From Guptibacillus hwajinpoensis (GTDB lineage Bacteria > Bacillota > Bacilli > Bacillales > Guptibacillaceae): a stretch of DNA of 64,000 nucleotides. This document shows, piece after piece, positions 36,026 through 42,554 of this stretch. Location: the NCBI RefSeq assembly GCF_020171785.1, contig NZ_JAIVAE010000005.1, positions 1 to 64,000 of the forward strand. The letters are read 5' to 3'. Every line of letters begins with the position of its first letter. The stretch's first letter is position 1. The notes beneath the pieces were generated by a model that saw nothing but the letters and a program-made list of their open reading frames with translations, made no database searches and was not told the origin of the DNA. The position numbers and the translations under genes were made by a program.

Positions 36026-37048
36026 CTAGATTATATCATGTTGCTTTGCCAAGGTACCTGTGCTCATATCCGCTAGTACAAAATAAACCGTCCCCCTCTC
36101 TATCAAATGAACCCCAATCTCCTTCTTCCTTTCTACTTGCTCATTCATCGCTTGTAAGAATAAATTTTGCCCGATGTTAATCAAATTCATTTCAATCGTT
36201 GTGATCTTCATCATCATGAAGATGGGTTGATTATCAAAACCGATCAATGCTAAGTTATTTGGTACATTTAGTCGCCTATATTCACAGCTTACAAGAATTC
36301 CGGCAGCCACTTCACTTGGTCGCTTGTCACGAGAAGAGCTGTTGGTGGGTCTTCCATCTCTATGATTTGATTCACTACATGTTCTCCGTCTTCGAAATAT
36401 AAGCAGTCCTCAAAAACATGATCTTCTCGAAGATGACCGTTTGTTCTTTGGATAAAATCTTTATAAGCTCGTTCACGTTTTTGGCTATTTGCTCCAGATC
36501 TACGTCCAATGCAGTAGCCTATTTTGGCATGTTTGTTTTTATGTAAATAAGACAATGCCATCATGAAAGTTTGATAATGATCGACAAAAGTAGAGGAAAT
36601 GACCTCTTCCTTCGTGTCTTCGCATAGAACAATTTGGCCGAAATCGAAATATTCTTTTATTGTCTTTAAAGGTGAGGTTCTTGAGCAAATGAGTAAGGCA
36701 TCGATTTGCTTATGTTTGAGCATATTCAATGCTTCGATTTCTTTCTTTTCCTGGTAGTTTGTCTGAAATAATACCAGGTTGTAATGATGCTCGATGGTCA
36801 TTTCTGAAATACCTTCAATTAGTTGGCCGAAGTAGGGATGGTTGGTAAATGGAATAACAACGCCAATTAAGAAGGTTTTTCCTGCTTAAATGAACGGCGT
36901 TAATATTTTTGCGATACTTTGTTTCATTGATGGCCTTCCAAACAGCCTCTTCTTTCTCCTTGCTAACATAAGCATAGCCATTTAGCACTCTTGATACAGT
37001 TGAACGAGAAACTTGCGCCATTTCTGCGATTTTTCGAATATTCCTCAC
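36026..37048 (-). pseudogene. LacI-family repressor with two frameshifts
   Basis: The three frames joined give a complete LacI/GalR regulator. The N-terminal HTH (IRKIAEMAQVSRSTVSRVLN, residues 3-22) is intact. The first break is an extra base in an A5 run (T5 at 36876-36880 on the plus strand), where RKTFLIGVVIPFTNHPYFGQ is expected but translation goes to RKNLLNWRCYS. The second break is a 5-bp tandem duplication (CACTTCACTT at 36308-36317): SDQVAAGILV becomes SDQVKWLPEFL and stops. Ligand-binding segments are otherwise well preserved (ALIGFDNQPI), so the damage is recent. A matching operator lies between it and the dioxygenase gene. Confidence 0.9.
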
Positions 37049-37167
37049 CTGATCACCTCGCCATGATATCTCTATCGTATCACTAGTTTAATCGAATAAC
37101 GCCTAAACTTTAGTATGTGGAAGTTACTTTTCATCTTAATAAATGCCCTTTTAAAAAAAGCTTGCGT

Positions 37168-37181
37168 TGAAACGCGTTTCA
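37168..37181. promoter_or_regulatory. LacI-type operator
   Basis: A perfect 14-bp palindrome TGAAACGCGTTTCA with the central CG of LacI/GalR operators. It sits in the spacer of a probable promoter (TTGCGT and TATAGT, 19 bp apart) for the plus-strand dioxygenase gene. It is the expected target of the adjacent, now broken, regulator. Confidence 0.65.
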
Positions 37182-37235
37182 TAAATTATAGTGTGTTTAC
37201 AAGGTTGATAGCCTAATTTAAAGGAGGAAGACGAA

Positions 37236-38102
37236 ATGAGTAAAAGCGTGAAAAACAAAGGAAATCATGATTCGCTACAAATTACTCAGTCCCTAAATCA
37301 ACGAGAGAATAATGAGCCATTACGAGTGCTGAGCGAAAAAGATTGGGCATTCTGGAAAGAAAACGGGTACGTGGTGATTCGCAACGCTGTTCCACAAGAA
37401 AATGTGGAGCGTCTAGTCGATCTTATTTGGGAATTTGAAGAAAAGGATCCCGATGATTCCTCTACCTGGTATACACAACCTAATAGAGAAATGGAAATGA
37501 AAGAACTGACAGGTACAGGGATGGTGGAATTATACAATCATCAATATTTATGGGATAAACGTATGTATGAGAAAGTATACAATGCGTTCGTCGACATCTG
37601 GGACACAGAGAAATTATGGACGACCATTATTGATCGGTGCAATTTGAATTTCCCGATTAAACCGAAACATACGTATAACAGCTTTATTCATTGGGATGTT
37701 GACACATCACTTGATCCAATCCCTGTGAATGTACAGGGCGTCTTATCACTAGTGGATACAGAAATCGATATGGGCGGATTTCGATGTATTCCAGAGTTGT
37801 ATCGCGATTTTGATGAATGGGTGAAAACACAACCTGAAGATCGAGATCCACATAAGCCGAATACGGAAGGATATACGCCGACGAAAGTGGTAACAAAAGC
37901 AGGCGATCTCTTAATTTTTAATAGCATGCAGCCCCATGGAATTCGTGCGAACACTTCTGATAAACCGCGTATCGCGCAGTACATCTCGATGTTTCCAGCG
38001 CAGGAACAGGATGAAGAGCTCAAAGAAAGCCATATCGGAGAGCCATGGAGACAGGTACTTCGTCCCACTATCTGCTGGATTGCACTTACTACTTCTATGT
38101 AA
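37236..38102 (+). CDS. Phytanoyl-CoA dioxygenase-like Fe(II)/2-oxoglutarate oxygenase, C-terminus truncated
   Basis: A non-haem iron oxygenase related to PhyH, with small-molecule substrates in bacteria. The 288-residue product has the N-terminal VLSEKDWAFWKENGYVVIRN, the iron ligands HWDVD (His and Asp, about residues 149-151) and the distal His in MQPHGIRAN (about 233), and the 2-oxoglutarate Arg in KPRIAQYISMF. After GEPWRQ, where family members normally continue for another 20-50 residues, the sequence turns into VLRPTICWIALTTSM and stops. That junction coincides with a dispersed repeat core (38038-38066). Probably a truncated, possibly inactive gene. Ribosome binding site AAAGGAGG. Confidence 0.75.
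   Translation: MSKSVKNKGNHDSLQITQSLNQRENNEPLRVLSEKDWAFWKENGYVVIRNAVPQENVERLVDLIWEFEEKDPDDSSTWYTQPNREMEMKELTGTGMVELYNHQYLWDKRMYEKVYNAFVDIWDTEKLWTTIIDRCNLNFPIKPKHTYNSFIHWDVDTSLDPIPVNVQGVLSLVDTEIDMGGFRCIPELYRDFDEWVKTQPEDRDPHKPNTEGYTPTKVVTKAGDLLIFNSMQPHGIRANTSDKPRIAQYISMFPAQEQDEELKESHIGEPWRQVLRPTICWIALTTSM
38038..38066. repeat. Partial copy of the dispersed repeat core at the dioxygenase 3' end
   Basis: Matches the 31-bp core of the repeats at 31386 and 48306 with two differences (AGCCATGGAGACAGG versus AGCCATGGTGACAGG, and ACTTCG versus ACCTCG). It replaces the normal 3' end of the gene. Confidence 0.65.
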
Positions 38103-38157
38103 ATTACGTCGTAATAAAGAAAACGTAAAAAATATGACTCAATCAAGGGAGAAATCT

Positions 38158-39057
38158 ATGAAAATGTGTAATCGTTGTCAGAATAGAGAAGCTACAATTG
38201 TTTTAACAGATGTTAAGTAGGAACGGCTATGCAATCGTTGTTTTAACGAGATGGTTCCTGTTGAAATAGTATTTAGGTTAGAGTCTAACTCCTATTTCAT
38301 TTCCTTTTCCCGGGTTACAAAGTTCATAATTAAAACCCACTTGGCCACTTTAATAAGCTTAAATGCCATACCTACATTTGGCAGTAAAGTAAGGTTTTAT
38401 ACCGTGGCAGTATTGGTGAACAAGCTAATAGATGCCAATCAGACTGGTACCCTGACAAAGGTCATGAAACAGATTGAAAAACTTGACTTACTGGTACTGG
38501 ATGAATTAAGATACATCCCTTTGAACAAGGAAGGCGCAGAGCTATTATTCCAAGTTATTTCCATATGTTAAGAAAACAATAGCATTATTATCACTACTAA
38601 TCTTCAATTTGCTCAATGGAATCACGTATTCGGAGATCCCATCCTTACTGAAGCAGTCATTGACCGACTGATTCATCATTCTCATCTGTTATTGTTTACG
38701 GGAGATAGTTTTAGGTATAAGGAGTCATTACAAAAACGCTAATTTGGAGGAGCAAGTGGCATGCATAATTAAATGCCATTTCATACATTTTTCACTTGCC
38801 AAATACAAGCTAACGTGCAATCAAACAGAGTTAGTGGAGAGATTAGTAGATAAAGTGAAACTTGGTGTTTCAACATGGTTTATAAAAGAGTAGGAGAATT
38901 TCCGAATGGCCAAAAATATCAATCTATCGTTGAAGAAGCGGTAGTTGGACGTATTGATTAGGATGAGATGAGCCCTTCTTCCCCTATGGTGGTGATCGAT
39001 GTAAAACCTTATACCTGGGAACAGCTTGGTGAGATGGTGAAAAGTTTGAAAGCGTAA
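38158..39057 (+). pseudogene. Small zinc-finger protein gene with nonsense codons, split by an istB relic
   Basis: Reads MKMCNRCQNREATIVLTDVK, a TAG at 38218-38220, then ERLCNRCFNEMVPVEI: a four-Cys zinc finger like the N-terminus of a Bacillus family of short proteins of unknown function. The same protein reappears after the istB fragment as FSLAKYKLTCNQTELVERLV to a TAG, then in another frame VYKRVGEFPNGQKYQSIVEE, a TAG, and DEMSPSSPMVVIDVKPYTWE to the final TAA. At least three nonsense codons and one frame change show long decay. Ribosome binding site AAGGGAG precedes the ATG. Confidence 0.65.
38326..38742 (+). pseudogene. IS21-type istB relic
   Basis: Translation gives KTHLATLISLNAI (tail of a Walker A), KLDLLVLDELRYIPLNKEGA (Walker B), a TAA at 38569-38571 replacing the usual Tyr-Glu, then ENNSIIITTNLQFAQWNHVFG, AVIDRLIHHSHLL and GDSFRYKESL, ending in TAA. 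This is the C-terminal two-thirds of an IstB. The N-terminus is absent and no istA remains. Confidence 0.85.
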
Positions 39058-39060
39058 TTA

Positions 39061-39102
39061 AGAACCCACTGAGTTGGCTGAGCCGCTTGGTTGGTGGGTT
39101 CT
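39061..39102. terminator. Hairpin between the relic region and the methyltransferase-like gene
   Basis: AGAACCCAC (39061-39069) pairs with GTGGGTTCT (39094-39102). The tract after it is only moderately T-rich, so strength is uncertain. Confidence 0.5.
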
Positions 39103-39126
39103 ATTTGTTGGATATTTCTCTATGAT

Positions 39127-39810
39127 TTACAATTTAATACCGTGATGATGTGGGACATTACATGCACACTCAGAATCTGTACAATACTCGAATACTTTTA
39201 GGTATGGACTTATAGAGTCTGCAATGGGGCGCACTTCATCTGTTCTTTGCTGAAACTCAGAGATTTCGTCTGGGTATCTTTTAGCCACTAAGTCACTGAA
39301 GTCGGGATCTTCAAGATCTTCTAGGTGGTAAAAAAATTCAGATGTTCCATCAAATGAAGGAGTCTCTGTTCCAATATAAATGATTTTTGCTTTAGGATGT
39401 TTTTTCTTTAGTACAAGAGCGGCATGGAAAGCTGTATCATCTTTTGGTGGCATAGCCATTATTAGTACATCAATTTTATCCTTACTTCTTATTGTGCCTA
39501 CTGCGGATTCTTCAGTAACACCGGAAGCGAAAATTTTCCATTCTTCATCTAGAGCTATATCATACCCGCCCTTTTCCCAACAATGGCTGTCGGTTACATT
39601 CTTGTCATCCAGTGCAAGGTATGTCATACCCAGCAAACCGGATCCCGCACAGACTTCAACTACATGGTCTTTGTTAATCTTTTTTTTGTTTAGCCATTTA
39701 TTTATTCCTTCAATAAAGTGATGATTGATTGCTATGTAAGAAGGTCTGTTATCAACCCTATACTGTTCTTCTTCGTAACTATCGTTTGATTCGTCATCAT
39801 AAATCTCCAA
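39127..39810 (-). CDS. SAM-dependent methyltransferase-like protein
   Basis: A 227-residue protein with a class I methyltransferase core: motif I VVEVCAGSGLLGM, a motif III-like SHCWEKGGYDI and motif IV IDVLIMAMPP. A Cys/His-rich tail (CTDSECACNVPHHHG) could bind metal. An ATG frame reaches 39855, but its first 14 codons lie in a dispersed repeat. AGGAGG is placed nine bases before the TTG at 39810 (MEIYDDES), so I start there. Substrate unknown; the core lacks an obvious DPPY or nucleic-acid motif, so it may act on a small molecule or be a non-catalytic relative. Confidence 0.6.
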   Translation of the reverse strand: MEIYDDESNDSYEEEQYRVDNRPSYIAINHHFIEGINKWLNKKKINKDHVVEVCAGSGLLGMTYLALDDKNVTDSHCWEKGGYDIALDEEWKIFASGVTEESAVGTIRSKDKIDVLIMAMPPKDDTAFHAALVLKKKHPKAKIIYIGTETPSFDGTSEFFYHLEDLEDPDFSDLVAKRYPDEISEFQQRTDEVRPIADSISPYLKVFEYCTDSECACNVPHHHGIKL

Positions 39811-39832
39811 CTTATAATCCCTCCTGGAATTG

Positions 39833-39905
39833 CTGGGACAGTTGTCATTATTCAATAATAATTGTTCCTTTTATTTTTGTTGTGGAATTAAAGGAACCGT
39901 CCCAG
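39833..39905. repeat. Short MITE-like repeat (GGGACGGTT family)
   Basis: Ends CTGGGACAGTT and, inverted, CTGGGACGGTT (CCGTCCCAG on the plus strand). The interior TTCAATAATAATTGTTCC resembles the interior of the element at 45544-45646. It covers the upstream region of the methyltransferase-like gene. Confidence 0.6.
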
Positions 39906-39985
39906 CGATTAATTATCTTCAAGAAAAAATCCGTTTAGCTAAGACACATATCTATAAGACTATTGTTCGCTGCTGTTACCTTTCT

Positions 39986-41353
39986 CTATTTCTCCCCTGG
40001 CACAACATTAGGATTATGACAGAAAACATTTTTAGGATCATACATGTTTTTAACATTCACTAGACGCTCGTAATTCCCACGGAACGCAGCTTTCACCACT
40101 TTTTCATTTGGCGTAATGCCATTTAAGTAAGAGGCTTCGTGATGGGAGGATGGCAATAGACTTCCATAAACCGAATCTGCCCACTGTTTGCATAGATCGA
40201 GTTCCACATCCATCGCCATAATGTCGGTAAGAAGAACGAAGTTGGCATCGCGGATGGCGTATGGTGTTGCGTTTGAAGCGACACGGTTCATTTTGCCGTG
40301 AAGTGACCAGAGTTGAACCAGTATACTTGGCGCTGGTGCTTGATCAATTTTCGTTAGGAGCGTATCGATTATATCATCTGTTAGACCCTTGAAGTAGAGG
40401 GAAGTTCCGTGTACAGGAACGTGCTCAGGGACCATGACGTCGAGCTTGCTTTGAAGCTGGGTATACGGCATGATACCTGTTCCATCAACGATTGGCTCTG
40501 CTAGTTCTCTCAATGGTTTGATCACCTCTTCGCCAATCGAAGGAGTTCCAGCGAACATGCCGGTCAACATGATGACTTTTTTCATATGTAGAAATTCTGG
40601 GATGAACGGTGCAGGTGGCAAGGTTGTCATCGTTATGTTAATTGACACCTCGTCAGGGGCATCGTTCATGTAGGCTTGTGCTTTCTTGATAACGTCTTTC
40701 GCGTCTTTGTAATCATACATCACATCAAGGGCTAACACTTCAGGCCCCACTTCATGTAGCTGATAGACAAATTCAGTGACGACCCCGAAGTTACCGCCGC
40801 CTCCACGGAGTGCCCAGAAGAGATCAGGGTGACTCGCTTCGTTTACTTCGATTAGCTCACCTGATGCTGTAACGACCTTTGCTCCAACGAGGTTGTCACA
40901 CGTTAGGCCATATTTCCCTCTTAAATAGCCGAGTCCACCATTTAGTGTTAAGCCAGCAATCCCAGTTTCAGATACGGTTCCAGTTGGTGTGGCGAGCCCG
41001 TATTTTTGTGTTTCGTTATCTACATCCTTTAATGTAGCTCCCCCTTGGACATAGGCCACTTTCGTTTCAGCATCTATCGTTACCTTGTTCATGGTAGATA
41101 GGTCGATCAATACAGATTGATCACCTACCGCGAGACCACCGAGGTGGTGTCCGCCAGCTTTTACTGAAACGGTTAAGTTGTTCTCATGAGCGAAAGCAAC
41201 GCCGGCTTTTACATCCTCTTCGGTTTCACAACGAACAATCACGCCCGGTATACGATCAATTGCACTGTTCCATACCTTGCGTCCCTCATCAAAACTCTCG
41301 TGGTTTGGCAAGATTAATCGCTCGCCAACCTGCTTTTCTAATGTTTGAAACAT
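39986..41353 (-). CDS. FAD-linked oxidoreductase, berberine-bridge-enzyme type (YvdP/GOOX-like)
   Basis: A 455-residue VAO/PCMH flavoprotein oxidising sugars or phenolic compounds with O2. The N-terminal FAD domain shows IPGVIVRCETEEDV, SVKAGGHHLGGLAVG (the second His of GGHH is the likely 8-alpha-histidyl link, about residue 70) and TGTVSETGIAGLTLNGGLGY. The Cys in KYGLTCDNLVGA is the second covalent attachment, so the flavin is probably bicovalent. The substrate domain is followed by the C-terminal BBE motif YDPKNVFCHNPN. GGGGGGA lies before the ATG. No operon partner is visible; it is convergent with nothing and monocistronic. Confidence 0.9.
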   Translation of the reverse strand: MFQTLEKQVGERLILPNHESFDEGRKVWNSAIDRIPGVIVRCETEEDVKAGVAFAHENNLTVSVKAGGHHLGGLAVGDQSVLIDLSTMNKVTIDAETKVAYVQGGATLKDVDNETQKYGLATPTGTVSETGIAGLTLNGGLGYLRGKYGLTCDNLVGAKVVTASGELIEVNEASHPDLFWALRGGGGNFGVVTEFVYQLHEVGPEVLALDVMYDYKDAKDVIKKAQAYMNDAPDEVSINITMTTLPPAPFIPEFLHMKKVIMLTGMFAGTPSIGEEVIKPLRELAEPIVDGTGIMPYTQLQSKLDVMVPEHVPVHGTSLYFKGLTDDIIDTLLTKIDQAPAPSILVQLWSLHGKMNRVASNATPYAIRDANFVLLTDIMAMDVELDLCKQWADSVYGSLLPSSHHEASYLNGITPNEKVVKAAFRGNYERLVNVKNMYDPKNVFCHNPNVVPGEK

Positions 41354-41667
41354 AAAATCCCCCCAATTGGATAAATAAAACAGACGTTCATTATAACATA
41401 CGGTGGATAATATTGGATGGGAAAATATAATAAAAAAAGAAATAAAGGGGAATTTTATTTGGAGATTAAAGAGTGAATTTGAATCGGCTGGAAAGTTCTT
41501 TAGAAAGATACTTGGAGTACCAGAGAAGGTTATACTATTAGAATCGTATATACATAATTAACAAACAGCATATTAAACAAACGTTTGATTGAATATCTGG
41601 TGGGCAATCCCTCATTTCAGGAAGTAGTGATAGAATCTAAATAATAGTGTGAGAAAGGGGAGGAAGA
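41354..41667. other. Intergenic stretch, no gene seen
   Basis: AT-rich. It presumably contains the promoters of the divergent flavoprotein gene and the ParB-like gene. No ORF with ribosome binding site support. Confidence 0.4.
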
Positions 41668-42096
41668 ATGAAGGATAGAAAGATTAAGATGAACAAAAAC
41701 TATGTTCCATTGGTTTGTAATGTCGGAGATGAGATCTTTCGAAATGGCTTATTTTATTTCAATATAACTCGAATGACAGAGGACATTCATGCCGGTCATC
41801 TTCATGTTGATATAGAAATGATTGATGTAAAAGAGTGGTTCAACTCTCATTTTCATAGCAGTATCAACGAAGAACATCTTCCGTTAGTCAATGTCGATAG
41901 CCCCATCATTCAGGCGGAAATTAGACCTGGAATGTATGAGATTATAGATGGAAATCATAGAATCGAGAAAGCATATCGTGAAGAGCTGCCTACAATTCAA
42001 TCATATAAATTAAAAGGCGAGCAACTATTACCCTATTTTAAAGATAAGGAGCTGTATGTGGCGTTTGTGGAGTATTGGAACTCGAAATTGATTTGA
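41668..42096 (+). CDS. ParB/sulfiredoxin-fold-like small protein
   Basis: A 142-residue protein of unknown role. The segment IRPGMYEIIDGNHRIEKAYRE (in part, about residues 90-110) matches the DGNHR/R-A motif of ParB N-terminal/sulfiredoxin-fold domains, which bind or hydrolyse nucleotides. An upstream VPLVNVDSPII segment could be the preceding strand. There is no HTH, so it is not a partition ParB. Strong ribosome binding site AAAGGGGAGGAAG. It stands alone, with no toxin or phosphotransferase neighbour, so its substrate is open. Confidence 0.6.
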   Translation: MKDRKIKMNKNYVPLVCNVGDEIFRNGLFYFNITRMTEDIHAGHLHVDIEMIDVKEWFNSHFHSSINEEHLPLVNVDSPIIQAEIRPGMYEIIDGNHRIEKAYREELPTIQSYKLKGEQLLPYFKDKELYVAFVEYWNSKLI

Positions 42097-42554
42097 GGAC
42101 TTGGATAGGTTCCCCACCCCTTTAGTGTTGTAACAGAAGATATTCTGGTTTGGGGGTGCCTGTTCCCATAGCTTCAATTAAAAAACAGGTGGCATCTATT
42201 AATTAGCTCACCTCATTTTCAGTGTGTACAAATGAAGCAGTAGAACCGTCCCGGCAATTCACCGGCAATTCAAACCCTGTTGAAAAATTCCCTTATAGTG
42301 GTAATATTATCTATGTATATTTATTTTGGCTATCATTGGCTTTCAATATGGTAGTATGTAAAGAATGGATCATGAAAAAGCCTTCAGAGATGCGCTCAGA
42401 AAGTCTCTAATGAATCTAGCCCTTAAAATGAGAAGGTATTGTACAAAATTAATTCGGTCATGGTCCTCTCTTTATGGGAGTAGAGCTTGATCAATCAGAA
42501 AAAAAGCGGCTCTTACTGAAAAATGGACAATTAACAATATAAAGGAAGATATGA
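42097..42554. other. Intergenic stretch with dispersed-repeat fragments
   Basis: Contains GGGGGTGCCTGTTCCC at about 42153-42168 and AGTAGAACCGTCCCGG at about 42239-42254, the latter matching the right end of the MITE-like family. No supported gene; a 62-codon frame at 42222-42410 starts inside the repeat. Confidence 0.4.

Noticed and set aside
37688-38146. 152-codon minus-strand frame under the dioxygenase gene
   Set aside because: Antisense to a clear gene, with no ribosome binding site and no recognisable motif.
42222-42410. 62-codon plus-strand frame
   Set aside because: Begins inside a repeat end and lacks a ribosome binding site.
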